DNA of 64,000 nt from contig NZ_BIFR01000002.1 of assembly GCF_003967535.1 (NCBI RefSeq), positions 2,232,001-2,296,000 of the forward strand, read 5' to 3'. The notes under the pieces are model-generated. The model was not told where the DNA came from. It was given only the letters and a program-made list of their open reading frames with translations, and searched no databases. A program made the position numbers and the translations under genes. This document shows positions 26,579 to 35,717 of the stretch, one piece after another. The stretch is from Tengunoibacter tsumagoiensis (GTDB lineage Bacteria; Chloroflexota; Ktedonobacteria; Ktedonobacterales; Ktedonobacteraceae). Each line of letters starts with the position of its first letter. Within the stretch, counting starts at the first letter, position 1.

Positions 26579-27058
26579 TCAGGATTGGGGACTATTACCA
26601 TCTTTCTCTGTAAAGTACACAAAAACTTCTCCTAAAAGTTCGGCAAGCTGATTTGCTTTCTCCTCACCAAGGTGCTCAATTAATCCGCTCAGGGATGCAA
26701 AAAAAGCTTCTGAAGCTTTCTTAGTGACCAGTTCGCCCTTGCTGGTGAGACTAATCCCTACGGCCCGTCGGTCTGCGAGATCGGTATTACGCTCAATCAG
26801 TCCGTTCGTTTCCAATCCTTTGAGCAACTGCGTAACTGTGGGAGAGGTGACATGCAGCATTTTACTAATGTCGGAGACCTTTAATTCATGCGCTTCGTTC
26901 CGCATATTTTTTCTGATACAGAACATGAGCTTAATCTCACTCGGTTTATATCCATCTACCGAGCGCTGATGCCATTCTGCTCGCTCGAAGAGCATGAAGG
27001 CTCTTAGCAGCTTCTGTACCGTCGTTGGATTCTCGTTTCGATCTATGGGAGTATCCAT
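26579..27058 (-). CDS. MarR-family transcriptional regulator
   Basis: A 159-residue winged-helix regulator. The recognition helix region is VSDISKMLHVTSPTVTQLLKGLETNGLIER, here read at residues about 60-90, followed by the wing DLADRRAVGISLTSKGE, with the DRR motif typical of MarR wings. First gene of an operon with both subunits of exporter 2. A near-perfect 33-base inverted repeat lies 35 bases upstream of its start, so it likely represses its own operon and releases DNA when a small lipophilic or phenolic ligand binds. Confidence 0.92.
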   Translation of the reverse strand: MDTPIDRNENPTTVQKLLRAFMLFERAEWHQRSVDGYKPSEIKLMFCIRKNMRNEAHELKVSDISKMLHVTSPTVTQLLKGLETNGLIERNTDLADRRAVGISLTSKGELVTKKASEAFFASLSGLIEHLGEEKANQLAELLGEVFVYFTEKDGNSPQS

Positions 27059-27092
27059 GTGCTTGCCTATCTTGACTCACCTCTCACATTAA

Positions 27093-27125
27093 TTAGGTTG
27101 GCAACTAAATTAGTTGGCAACCTAA
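27093..27125. promoter_or_regulatory. Candidate MarR operator
   Basis: Two 15-base arms around AAT: TTAGGTTGGCAACTA and TAGTTGGCAACCTAA, with 14 of 15 positions pairing. The TAGTTGcCAACTA-like pattern is typical of MarR boxes. It lies just upstream of the marR-exporter operon. Confidence 0.75.
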
Positions 27126-27306
27126 GTATATAGTTAACGATATATCTTTGTCAAGCTTTCTGTTGAGGTTCTAGCAGTAGCGAAAAAACAGTGCTAGAAT
27201 AGGAGATGTGGAGGAGAGGATAGCGAAAAGATGAACACTATCATCTAAGTACCTTCTTAGCAGATGCAAGTGGCTTACTAGCAGCTTGATAGATAGGGGG
27301 TCCAGT

Positions 27307-28245
27307 ATGGAAATGCTCAAACTAACGACAACGACAGGCAATATGCAGGTTGATGCTCTGCTGCGTGGCGTTATTGGTATTTTTGAGACCACTTTTCCCA
27401 GGCGATTTCGCTCGTATTATCTCTTTGGCAGTTATGCAAATGGCCAGGGGAGGGCTACCAGTGATGTTGACCTCTGCCTGGTACCTCAGGGCAGTTCGAC
27501 GCTGGAAGAGCGGCAACAATTCCAGAAACTCCGCCAGTATTGTGCGCTCATCAGTCCGCTTACAGTAGATATGATTATTCTGGATGAGAATTATCTGCTA
27601 CGTGAAGGCCATTTCCGCATTAAAACGGGTAGCCGTTTGTTATTGGGGACAGATCTGCGCTCTCAGATGCCAGATATCACGCTTGAACAATATCTTCAAC
27701 AATATACACAAGCGCCTCTCTCCTACCTGACTCAGGTCTTTCGTAAAACAGATGTCGTAAAATATCCACTGACCTATCCCGATCCCTATGGGAGCTTCTA
27801 TGGCTATGATCAAGCAACGCTTCTTCCCAGTGGAGAGCCGCGGCAGAATATAAAGGGGCTTGTCTCTGCCACATCCTGGGCTGCCAGTATTCTCGTGGCC
27901 TGGAAAACGCATAAGCTGGTGGCAACGAAAAGTGATAGCGTTCTCCTCTACAAACAAACAATCAATGATCAATGGACGGGATTTATTGAGGAAGTCTATG
28001 AACGTGGTAATCGTCAATGGCAGTATCTGGTCCCACAGGAGACGAGTGAACGCTTGATGTTGCGCGATCTTTGTGCCCGGATGCTCGAATTTGAAAATTA
28101 CTTCCTACGATGCTATCGCGACTACCTGCTCATAGAGCTGGACAAAGGTACCGAGAGACGCCAGCTGGCGCTTCGGGGATTTCAGACCGTGTCCTACCCT
28201 GGCATTGAGAAGAGGTTAGCCGAATTCCAGATATCGGCCAGCTAA
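27307..28245 (+). CDS. Nucleotidyltransferase-domain protein
   Basis: About 312 residues. The N-terminal third is a pol-beta-type nucleotidyltransferase: G41-S42 in LFGSYANGQ and the catalytic D53/D55 in SDVDL. A third acidic residue may be D75-D79 region in VDMIILDE. The C-terminal two thirds (about 120-312) are helical and may be a HEPN-like or substrate-binding domain, as in aminoglycoside adenylyltransferases. Start at ATG 27307 is chosen because AGGGGG lies six bases upstream; a TTG at 27286 gives seven more residues. It stands alone, divergent from the MarR operon. Substrate (antibiotic, protein or nucleic acid) unknown. Confidence 0.8.
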   Translation: MEMLKLTTTTGNMQVDALLRGVIGIFETTFPRRFRSYYLFGSYANGQGRATSDVDLCLVPQGSSTLEERQQFQKLRQYCALISPLTVDMIILDENYLLREGHFRIKTGSRLLLGTDLRSQMPDITLEQYLQQYTQAPLSYLTQVFRKTDVVKYPLTYPDPYGSFYGYDQATLLPSGEPRQNIKGLVSATSWAASILVAWKTHKLVATKSDSVLLYKQTINDQWTGFIEEVYERGNRQWQYLVPQETSERLMLRDLCARMLEFENYFLRCYRDYLLIELDKGTERRQLALRGFQTVSYPGIEKRLAEFQISAS

Positions 28246-28330
28246 CTTTCTCGCCCTAATCCCTCTTGAAGCGACCTTCCGGTCAGTTCAGATGGGTCAG
28301 ACTCTGGCCATGAGCCCGACCCAATGAGTG

Positions 28331-29584
28331 CTATGCCGCTAACCAGATGCGAACAGTATCCGCTTCTCCGCTGATATGATCGCTTGAGGCAATATACTTG
28401 CCATCCGGTGACCAGGCTACGTAATACACACGACGGCCATCCTTTGAACTATGCCCTCGATACGTATAGGTGACTTTACCGGTCAACGCCTCAATGATCA
28501 AAACGTTGGCATCACTCCCTATCGCATAGTGTTTCCCATCTGGCGACCAGCTCACTTCTGAAGCATCTTTCTCAAAAGTTGAGATAATAGTGCCTGTGGC
28601 AACTTCCCAGACGGCTGTAGTGTTACCAGATGTCACGAGATATTTGCTGTCTGGTGACCAGGCCAGACCGTTTGAACCTCCAACATGCGTATTCTTGGTC
28701 ACCAGCTCGCCAGTCACCGCATTCCAGACGAAGACTTCATCCTGGGACACTCCTAACGCAAGGTATGTCCCATCTGGAGACCAGGACAGATCACGACCAT
28801 AATTCGAAACATTGGCATCAGGGACAAGTATAGTCTTCTTTACTAGTCCTGTTTGTGGATCCCAGATAACGACCTTAAACCCATAGACAGTTCCATACGT
28901 CATTGACGCAACGCTTTGATCATTCGGTGACCAGGATGAACTATAAATCATATTACCGCCACTCTGTGGCACAAATGATGTGTAAAGATTATTCGAAGTA
29001 CTCCCTGTAGCTAATGCCTGATTTGTTAATGAAGGGTATGTAGAGACCACTTCGTTCTTCTGTATGTTAATGACCCGGGCGTTAAAGCCTGATAGAAGGA
29101 GATACTGGCCATTGTGAGAATAGTCTACATCAAGAGGTGTTAAGCTCTGGTTCGTATACGTTACAGGATTATTACCAGTGGTTGCATCAAAGGCAACAGC
29201 ACCATTATAGCCACCCACTGCAAGCCTGGTGCTATCAGATGCCCAACCGAATGCATAGATGTAACCAAATGGATCGGCAGAAGAAGGTTCCTCAGTATAC
29301 GTGTAGAAAGTATGACCAATTTTGCCATCATCGACATCAGCTGTTGAAGTAGGAACCGGAGCTGCTACAGTAGGAGCTGGCTTAGAGGTCGCTCCACTCT
29401 TCGTAGATACGTTATAGCTATGCAAAAGCGTTCCCCAGAAAACTCCATTGATGACAATGATAAGCAGTGCTATCAATACCGTCAGTCGGCGCCAGTCAGG
29501 TTTCCCTTCATCATAACTCAGTTGTCGAGAAAACGTGCTCTTTTTGTTCAGCAACTTTTTACTTGTCTGCATCTCTTCGTTCAT
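28331..29584 (-). CDS. Membrane-anchored WD40 repeat protein
   Basis: A 418-residue protein with a short cytoplasmic N-terminus, one membrane helix (about 34-54) and an extracytoplasmic propeller. Blades show the recurring SPDGKY/W core: WASDSTRLAVGG, WSPNDQSVAS, WSPDGTYLALG, WSPDSKYLVTSG, WSPDGKHYAIGS and WSPDGKYIASSD. A Pro/Thr-rich linker (about 65-85) separates helix and propeller. The start at 29584 follows AGGAGGAGC; the longest frame from 29782 adds 66 residues without support. Probably an interaction scaffold; no enzymatic domain. Confidence 0.85.
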   Translation of the reverse strand: MNEEMQTSKKLLNKKSTFSRQLSYDEGKPDWRRLTVLIALLIIVINGVFWGTLLHSYNVSTKSGATSKPAPTVAAPVPTSTADVDDGKIGHTFYTYTEEPSSADPFGYIYAFGWASDSTRLAVGGYNGAVAFDATTGNNPVTYTNQSLTPLDVDYSHNGQYLLLSGFNARVINIQKNEVVSTYPSLTNQALATGSTSNNLYTSFVPQSGGNMIYSSSWSPNDQSVASMTYGTVYGFKVVIWDPQTGLVKKTILVPDANVSNYGRDLSWSPDGTYLALGVSQDEVFVWNAVTGELVTKNTHVGGSNGLAWSPDSKYLVTSGNTTAVWEVATGTIISTFEKDASEVSWSPDGKHYAIGSDANVLIIEALTGKVTYTYRGHSSKDGRRVYYVAWSPDGKYIASSDHISGEADTVRIWLAA

Positions 29585-29854
29585 TGCTCCTCCTGATAGA
29601 TGGCTGCTCGTCACAAAAGCTTGATGGAATAATGGTTTCGCTAGCTGGGCAGAACAGGCAGCGACTATGTCTGCTTGACTCGTTACGGCTGGAAGAAAAG
29701 GAAGGCTATTTTCAAAAGATAGAATGTAAGAAGCCACAAAAAGGTTGCAGGGAGCACCACTATTCTGCCAAAGGATCATCAAAATTAGCTGATTTTGATG
29801 CGATAGACAAAGCGTTCCAGTTTTTGAGCAAGCAAGCGAAAAGGAGGCCGGGTC

Positions 29855-30475
29855 GTGGAGTCAGGAGTTAGGACATCAGGCCCGGAGAAAGCAATCTGTG
29901 ATAGAATGGGAGATCAACACATTGAGAAAAGGATCGAAAAACAACTAGTGATGCAAGATCGTTTAGCCGAAGCTATTCAACTACGTGAAACGGGACGGGC
30001 AAAGCAGGATCAGGCCATTCTGGAGGAAGCACGCACAATCCTTTTAGAACTGGTCGCCGCCTATCCAGATGAAGCCGAAATCACCTATCAGACTGCTATC
30101 GTTCATGACAATTTGGGGCTCGAGAGAGAATCCATTCCGTTCTACATCCAGACCCTCACGCAAGGGCTCTCCGGCCTGGATACTGCGACCGGACTCATGA
30201 AACGTGAACGAGCTTTCCTTGGCCTGGGCAGCACCTATCGTGGACTGGGCGAGTATCAGCAAGCCGAGAAAACCCTACGTCAGGGCCTGACTGAGTTTCC
30301 AGACAGCCGACCTCTTCAGGTCTTTCTCGCGCTGACTCTGTACAATACGCAGCAGTATAAGGAAGCAATGGAACTTGCTTTGACCAATCTGCTAGAGACC
30401 ACCTCTGACGAAAAACTCCAGTACTACAAACGAGGTCTTTTATTCTATACCTCCCACCTCGATGAAACCTGGTAA
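29855..30475 (+). CDS. TPR-repeat protein
   Basis: A 206-residue soluble protein with about three to four tetratricopeptide-like units, e.g. AEITYQTAIVHDNLGLERES, ERAFLGLGSTYRGLGEYQQA and SRPLQVFLALTLYNTQQYKE. It matches the small TPR proteins found in Gram-positive bacteria with an N-terminal EAIQLRETG helix. The GTG at 29855 is chosen because AAGGAGG lies seven bases before it; an ATG at 29909 is an alternative. Role unknown, presumably protein binding. Confidence 0.75.
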   Translation: MESGVRTSGPEKAICDRMGDQHIEKRIEKQLVMQDRLAEAIQLRETGRAKQDQAILEEARTILLELVAAYPDEAEITYQTAIVHDNLGLERESIPFYIQTLTQGLSGLDTATGLMKRERAFLGLGSTYRGLGEYQQAEKTLRQGLTEFPDSRPLQVFLALTLYNTQQYKEAMELALTNLLETTSDEKLQYYKRGLLFYTSHLDETW

Positions 30476-30659
30476 CGAGAGGGCAAGTACGTACCTTCTT
30501 ATGTGCCAGGATTCAGGAACGAAAAGGGCCAACGCTCTTTGATCTCAAAGAAACGACCAGGAGTTGCAATGGCCCTGAAGTGATTGCTCATAAGACTTGT
30601 GATTAGCTCGACAATGCGGTATGATAACAAGATAGGAGCATTCAATGAGGAATTAAACA

Positions 30660-31430
30660 ATGAAGTTGATCTTCGGGGCTAATACACTCCAATATCCAGC
30701 AGGTTGGCAGTTTGCGGAACATCAACATGCTGGGATCGAGGTGGTTGGCATTCTGACAGGGCAAGTACTGCTCATGACACCGACAACGCGCATGACCGTT
30801 AAAGCCGGGCAAGTTGTCTGTATTGCACCTTACATTCCACATTGTTGGGCTTCAGACCATGCAGGCACGCTCAATGTCCTCCACTTTATTCACGCCCCTC
30901 GTGACCTGACTCAACGGCTCGTCTCTATTAATCGTCCACGGCTCATTTCACTTTCATCGACACAATTCGCTGAATACAACGCCCTTTTCTCTCGGCTGGC
31001 TGCACTTGAAGAACAGGCCCCCCTGCAACAGGTTCGTCTCTTACGAGCTTATGTCGAAGCTTTCTTACTCACATTATTAGAAAGCGATCAGGTAACAAAT
31101 CCCAATCATGCATTGGTCTACGAAATTGCAACCTATATGCAAGTACATATTCATGAATCGTTCACCATTGCTCAGATTGCCCATCAGTTTGCTTTATCTG
31201 AAGCGACACTACGCCGCCGCTTTCACGAGCTATTTCACACGTCACCAAAACAATATCTGATCGATCTTCGCCTGAATGAGGCACAATATTTACTGGCAAC
31301 CACTCAACTGGCTGTCAAAGAGATCGCAATCCAACTGGGCTTTTTCGATCTGGCTCACTTCTCCTCTTTGTTTCATCAGCGCGTGGGCCATACGCCTTCC
31401 CAATGGCGCGAAAAGGCCGCTCATCTGTAA
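30660..31430 (+). CDS. AraC-family transcriptional regulator with cupin sensor domain
   Basis: A 256-residue regulator. Residues about 10-90 are a cupin fold with the metal/ligand-type pattern HQHAGIEVVGILTG and a PHCWASDH strand; residues about 150-252 are two helix-turn-helices of the AraC type, with FTIAQIAHQFALSEATLRRR and the second signature VKEIAIQLGFFDLAHFSSLF. GAGGAATT precedes the ATG. Lies upstream of a PhyH dioxygenase and at the edge of a glycosidase region, suggesting local control of sugar or secondary metabolite genes. Confidence 0.9.
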   Translation: MKLIFGANTLQYPAGWQFAEHQHAGIEVVGILTGQVLLMTPTTRMTVKAGQVVCIAPYIPHCWASDHAGTLNVLHFIHAPRDLTQRLVSINRPRLISLSSTQFAEYNALFSRLAALEEQAPLQQVRLLRAYVEAFLLTLLESDQVTNPNHALVYEIATYMQVHIHESFTIAQIAHQFALSEATLRRRFHELFHTSPKQYLIDLRLNEAQYLLATTQLAVKEIAIQLGFFDLAHFSSLFHQRVGHTPSQWREKAAHL

Positions 31431-31592
31431 CCAGCTTCGGTTCTCTCTACACACATCATAGCCACATCAAAATCTAAAAGCTGAGCGAATTTTACAAAGT
31501 CCAGTCTGTTTTCTGGGAAGACTTTATGAGGCTACCAGTCTATACTACCACTACCATTGATAGATCTGATTATTATTGAGTGGAGATTCCTC

Positions 31593-32498
31593 ATGAGTGC
31601 ACAGATTCGCGAGCTCTCGTTAATAAGTAATGGGCATACTCTTTCTCAAGCACCTGAACGTTTAGGCTGGCTTGAACCAACAGATCCTCATACGCCAATT
31701 ACTGAATTGCATGAAAAATATAAGGCGAATGGCTACCTATGGTTAAAGCAGATCCTCCCCCGTGAAGCAGTGATGGCTTTTCGGAAGCGCATTTTTGCCT
31801 CGCTTGCAGCCAGTGGAATGCTGGTTCCAGGCAGCGATCCTGAGGTAGGACTCTATTCAGGTGTGACAGAACAGCCAGAATTAGCGCATAAACTTTTTAT
31901 GGAGGCCCATCGTTGGCCCGAGTACGAAGAATTTTGCAGGATGCCTGAGATTGTCCAATTCTACGAACGCTTTCTTGGTGGAAAACTCCATCTCCATAAA
32001 CGAAAGTTACTACGCTATAATGTCCCGGGCGATCCAAACTGTACAGGCGTCCACTATGATCTGGTCTATCTGCGGGGTGGCACCGATCAGCTTTGTAGTA
32101 GCTGGATTCCACTGGGCGATATACCAGTTGAAAGAGGCGGACTGATCTATTTAGAGGGCTCGGATGCTCTTGGGCGCAAGATGGAGGCTGAGTTCGCACA
32201 AAAAAATGCCTCTCTTCCACCAGAAGAACGAATCAGTGCCTACAACCGCAATATGCGTACCGGCTGGCTCACGGATGACCTCCCCGCATTAGCAGATCGC
32301 GTCAACACACGCTGGTTGATTGCCGACTATGAGGCCGGTGATATGGTGGTTCATAGTCCCTATATGATTCATGCTGCCACAACGAATTATGATCCCGCAA
32401 ACAATATTCGTCTGTCAACGGATATCCGCTATCAACGCATTGATGATGCGATCGATACACGCTGGAACAACGACTACTTTTCGGGAGATGGACTGTAG
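31593..32498 (+). CDS. Phytanoyl-CoA dioxygenase (PhyH)-like Fe(II)/2-oxoglutarate oxygenase
   Basis: About 301 residues. The facial triad is visible: H154 and D156 in GVHYDLVYL, and distal H260 in HSPYMIHAATTN, followed by R273 in NNIRLSTDIRY for 2-oxoglutarate binding. The enzyme should hydroxylate a small molecule using O2 and 2-oxoglutarate. The ATG at 31593 has TGGAG before it; the longest frame from 31557 has none. It sits 160 bases behind the AraC gene and ends before a 24-base perfect hairpin. Bacterial PhyH proteins act on very diverse substrates, so the reaction cannot be named. Confidence 0.85.
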   Translation: MSAQIRELSLISNGHTLSQAPERLGWLEPTDPHTPITELHEKYKANGYLWLKQILPREAVMAFRKRIFASLAASGMLVPGSDPEVGLYSGVTEQPELAHKLFMEAHRWPEYEEFCRMPEIVQFYERFLGGKLHLHKRKLLRYNVPGDPNCTGVHYDLVYLRGGTDQLCSSWIPLGDIPVERGGLIYLEGSDALGRKMEAEFAQKNASLPPEERISAYNRNMRTGWLTDDLPALADRVNTRWLIADYEAGDMVVHSPYMIHAATTNYDPANNIRLSTDIRYQRIDDAIDTRWNNDYFSGDGL

Positions 32499-32533
32499 AC
32501 ACACGTAAGAATGATCATTTCTAGAAACAGTAG

Positions 32534-32588
32534 GCAACAAGAGCTACAGATCCTATCTATTTTGGATAGGATCTGTAGCTCTTGTTGC
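32534..32588. terminator. Long perfect hairpin between convergent genes
   Basis: A 24-base stem without mismatch, 32534-32557 with 32565-32588, closed by a 7-base loop. It lies between the stop codons of the convergent PhyH and glycosidase genes. There is no clear U tract, so it may act as a bidirectional terminator through stem strength, or protect 3' ends. Confidence 0.65.
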
Positions 32589-32596
32589 ACCAGTGG

Positions 32597-34114
32597 CTAT
32601 GAGACCTTTAGCAGAATATGCACATCTCCTTGAATATCAGTCGGAAGATGTACATGCTCAAAAGCTTGCCCATTCACAAAACTAGCAGGCTCGGCAGCCG
32701 AACGCTCAACTTCGATAGTCAGTCGAGCAGCCCGATACGGAAGGCCACTTAATCGAATCTTGTGGAGTTGAGGAGGCAAAAGGGGCTGAAAGGTGATTCC
32801 ATCTACCGCCAGATGGAGGCCAAACAGGCCCATTAAGATCATCCGCAGATATGCGCTGGCACTCCAGGTCTGACGTGAGCACGATTTCCATTCTAGAAAA
32901 TGACCAGATGGGCGGGCCAGATGTTCGGCTGTATTGCCGTGATGGCCTTCTTGCAACCCTCCATAGATGACACCAGTCAAGGGATGATAGATCTCGGCAA
33001 ACTGACTATCGCGATACGCATGTTGAGCCAGAGTATAGAGCTCATGAGCAAAGAGATCTGCACGTCGCTGCTCTGCCACAGCATGTGCCCATAACCCCTG
33101 GATATGGGGCCAGATCACACCACAATGACGTCCAAAACTCTGACCATCAGCACGACTATACCGCTCAAATGGCGGCCAGATACACGGAAATCCCTGCTCG
33201 GTCCCATGATGATTGCGCAAAATGGCTGCAACCTGCTCACGATCAGCCACGCCAAACAGTAATGCAAGTGCCAGACCCATACCTTCTTGCTCTTCACTAT
33301 TCCCAAAGGCATCGACAAGATAGCGATACGTTCCCGTTGCTGGATTCCAGAAATGCTCGTTTATCGCTCGTTTTAACTGCTGAGCTTTCTGTTTCCAGAC
33401 AGGATCGACTGGTAAGCCAAGCTCAGTCGCCATCTGCTCAAGCACTACATATGCTTGATAATAGACACAATTTGTAGAAAGAGTATGCATAGGGAGGCCA
33501 AAACCAGGCTGAGAGGCGTCTTGACGATGGGACGCTGGCCAATCAAGAATACTACTTGATCCGCGCTCGGTCTGAGCATAACGATCAGGATAGGCAGCGA
33601 CCCCATCCCCATAAACCGCCGGGCCTCGAAAGAGGGAAAGCGTTGTATCAAACTCCTGCTGCTCGAAGAAGAGAAGTGAATCTCTAGTCGCCGCAAACGA
33701 AAGAGCCAGGAAATCCCTATCACCGGTTGAAAGATACTGTGACCAGGCCCCGATTGACCAGATGATCGCATCCCAGTATTGTCCACCAATCAACACAGTC
33801 TCATGTTCTCGTTTAAGCACAGAAAGCAAGGTATGATAGGTCACACGTGGATACAGTATTCCCACACCATTCCAGGTATTGATAGCAGTATCCCTTGTCC
33901 AGGGGGTGGTATAATCCAGACCAGCCATCAGCGCATATTCGGGCTGAGGAAGCAAACCATCTTGAAAAGGAATAATATTTCCAACAATATCACCCAGCGC
34001 AATGCGAAAGGCAGAATCAAGCGTCAGATCACCAGTGGATAAAAACACCTGCGAAAAATTCTGCTCTTCAGGCCAGGTAGAAGAAAGATCTTGAGAACGT
34101 ATAGAAGATACCAT
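32597..34114 (-). CDS. Six-hairpin (alpha/alpha)6 glycoside hydrolase, trehalase/glucosidase-like
   Basis: A 505-residue cytoplasmic protein. The fold is suggested by PWTRDTAINTWNGVG, NEHFWNPATGTYRYLVDAFG, HCGVIWPHIQGLWAHA and the C-terminal SASAYLRMILMGLFGLH, all typical of the toroidal glycosidases related to GH37/GH63/GH15 and amylo-alpha-1,6-glucosidases. The acidic residue in TPWTRD (about D77) and E429-E430 region (HFLEWKS) are possible catalytic residues but could not be assigned with certainty. AAAGGAG precedes the ATG. No secretion signal, so it would act on imported oligosaccharides. Divergent from the LacI regulator that heads the neighbouring glycosidase operon. Confidence 0.75.
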   Translation of the reverse strand: MVSSIRSQDLSSTWPEEQNFSQVFLSTGDLTLDSAFRIALGDIVGNIIPFQDGLLPQPEYALMAGLDYTTPWTRDTAINTWNGVGILYPRVTYHTLLSVLKREHETVLIGGQYWDAIIWSIGAWSQYLSTGDRDFLALSFAATRDSLLFFEQQEFDTTLSLFRGPAVYGDGVAAYPDRYAQTERGSSSILDWPASHRQDASQPGFGLPMHTLSTNCVYYQAYVVLEQMATELGLPVDPVWKQKAQQLKRAINEHFWNPATGTYRYLVDAFGNSEEQEGMGLALALLFGVADREQVAAILRNHHGTEQGFPCIWPPFERYSRADGQSFGRHCGVIWPHIQGLWAHAVAEQRRADLFAHELYTLAQHAYRDSQFAEIYHPLTGVIYGGLQEGHHGNTAEHLARPSGHFLEWKSCSRQTWSASAYLRMILMGLFGLHLAVDGITFQPLLPPQLHKIRLSGLPYRAARLTIEVERSAAEPASFVNGQAFEHVHLPTDIQGDVHILLKVS

Positions 34115-34484
34115 AAGGACTCCTTTGTCTTTTTTGTTTATGAGAAAGCAAAGAATAAGCCTGACTCAAAAACACCAGAAAGCCTCACCAACAGACGCAT
34201 CAGATATATATACTGAATTTATACCATACTCTGGCCACATTACCAACACAATTAAGGGCACACTCTCCATTGATCAACATCTTCTTTATTCGTCTAGTCA
34301 GGAGCAGGCACATAAACGAAATGAAACCTGTACTCTACAATATTTTTCATAAAAAAACCGGATATTTACCAATTTTACCGAAAATTTTCTGATGTATCCA
34401 GATAAAAAGTCGGCCTGGCTTATCAGATGATCTTTTTTAAAAAACCTGATTCATGAAAAAAAGCTCCGGCTATGCCTTTGATAA

Positions 34485-34501
34485 TCGGTAAAAAAGACCG
34501 A
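34485..34501. promoter_or_regulatory. Candidate LacI-family operator
   Basis: TCGGTAAAAAAGACCGA has 5-base arms around a 7-base spacer. Related ACCG half-sites occur at 34357, 34377, 34516 and 34548, the last inside the promoter spacer. Placement upstream of the LacI-type gene suggests autoregulation. Confidence 0.4.
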
Positions 34502-34539
34502 ATATGTCAAAATAAACCGAAATTATATGACAAAAAGCA

Positions 34540-34569
34540 TTGACAATACCGTTTTTTTTTCACTATACT
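34540..34569 (+). promoter_or_regulatory. Sigma-70 promoter of the LacI-family regulator
   Basis: TTGACA (34540-34545), 18-base spacer with a run of nine or more T, TATACT (34564-34569). Gives a leader of about 70 bases to the GTG at 34645. The -35 is perfect and the -10 matches five of six. Confidence 0.65.
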
Positions 34570-34644
34570 TAGCTGTAACTAAGGGTTTCAAAGAGACTAT
34601 ACGCGATCTTTGTCTCGAGTTTTATTTGTGCAAGGGAAGTATGT

Positions 34645-35673
34645 GTGAACAATCAAAAAAGCTCGAATCCAATCTCTCGCACTATTATTGGTGATATAGC
34701 TGAGAGATCTGGTGTTTCTGCTACAACCGTTTCACGTGTCCTCAATGGACACAAAGATGTCTCTATTGCTACTCGCAATAGAGTAATGAAACTTATTAAC
34801 GAACTAGGATATGTCCCACAGAGGAATGTCCAAACAACAGATCTTTTAGGGATGACCGTTCCTCTCTTTAATAGCTATTTTGGAGCTATTATGGAAGGGG
34901 CTTTCGATGCATTGCAAGGAAAAAAGGCGCAGTTTCTTACTATTCGTACTGAGAATAATTATGAAACTGAAACAACCCAGGTACAGCAACTGTTGAATCA
35001 AAACATCAATGGCCTGCTGTTTATGTTGCCCCAGGAACGTGCTGAAGAACTTCTGAAGCTGAAGCAAAAAGGGATACCATTTGTAGTTGTCGACCCTTTT
35101 CTTCCGCTTCCTAACGAGATACCAACTATTTTGATCGAAAATATTTCAGCCAGTATCCTGGTAATGGAGCATCTCTTCTCACTTGGGCATCGACGAATTG
35201 GTATTATTACTGGACCACCTCACTGGGGCTCAACAATTGATCGTACCGCAGGCTATTATGCAGCACTCGTTTCTGCAGGGCTTCCCATCGATCCCGCGCT
35301 GATCTGCGAGGGGCGTTTGACGCCTGAGAGTGGCCAGGAGGTCGGTGCCCACCTTGTCTCGCTACCCAATCCACCAACAGCCATCTTTGCCTTTAACGAT
35401 GGGATGGCCGTTGGCGCTATGCATGCCGTCATTGAACATGGTCTCCGTGTACCAGAAGATATCTCAGTGGTTGGATTCGATGATGTCGAAGCGAACCTTG
35501 CTTATACTACTCCCTCTCTCACGACTATCCACCATCCTTTACGAGAGATCGGACGTCTGGCCGTAGATGTACTCTATCGGCTCATTCAACAGCAACCATT
35601 AGAAGCGACACATATCAAGCTCTCGGCACGATTGGTCATTCGCTCGTCAACCGGTCCCTGTAAGGATAGATAA
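34645..35673 (+). CDS. LacI-family transcriptional regulator
   Basis: A 342-residue regulator with N-terminal LacI helix-turn-helix (IAERSGVSATTVSRVLNG, about 18-36) and hinge, then a periplasmic-binding-like sensor domain (about 65-335) with VMEHLFSLGHRRIGII, PTAIFAFNDGMAVGAM and VVGFDDVEANLAYT. Such proteins bind a sugar and repress catabolic genes. The start is GTG 34645, after AAGGGAAG. It is the first gene of a plus-strand cluster with GH39, a DUF5054 glycosidase and a MocA-type oxidoreductase, and is divergent from another glycosidase. It probably controls all of them. Confidence 0.92.
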   Translation: MNNQKSSNPISRTIIGDIAERSGVSATTVSRVLNGHKDVSIATRNRVMKLINELGYVPQRNVQTTDLLGMTVPLFNSYFGAIMEGAFDALQGKKAQFLTIRTENNYETETTQVQQLLNQNINGLLFMLPQERAEELLKLKQKGIPFVVVDPFLPLPNEIPTILIENISASILVMEHLFSLGHRRIGIITGPPHWGSTIDRTAGYYAALVSAGLPIDPALICEGRLTPESGQEVGAHLVSLPNPPTAIFAFNDGMAVGAMHAVIEHGLRVPEDISVVGFDDVEANLAYTTPSLTTIHHPLREIGRLAVDVLYRLIQQQPLEATHIKLSARLVIRSSTGPCKDR

Positions 35674-35717
35674 CCATCTCACGACCCCTGGATTTATTTT
35701 TTGAGAAAGAAGAAGCT

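Larger units (their letters stand above)
34115..34644. other. AT-rich divergent regulatory region between glycosidase operons
   Basis: A 530-base stretch with no credible gene. It contains six ACCG/CGGT elements within about 195 bases (34357-34551), a TCGGT-N7-ACCGA inverted repeat, and a near-consensus plus-strand promoter. Probably the control region of the LacI-family regulator. Confidence 0.6.

Noticed and set aside
29467..29871. 134-codon plus-strand frame near the TPR gene
   Set aside because: It runs antisense through the start of the WD40 gene and its residue pattern looks random; the TPR gene has its own strong ribosome site after it.
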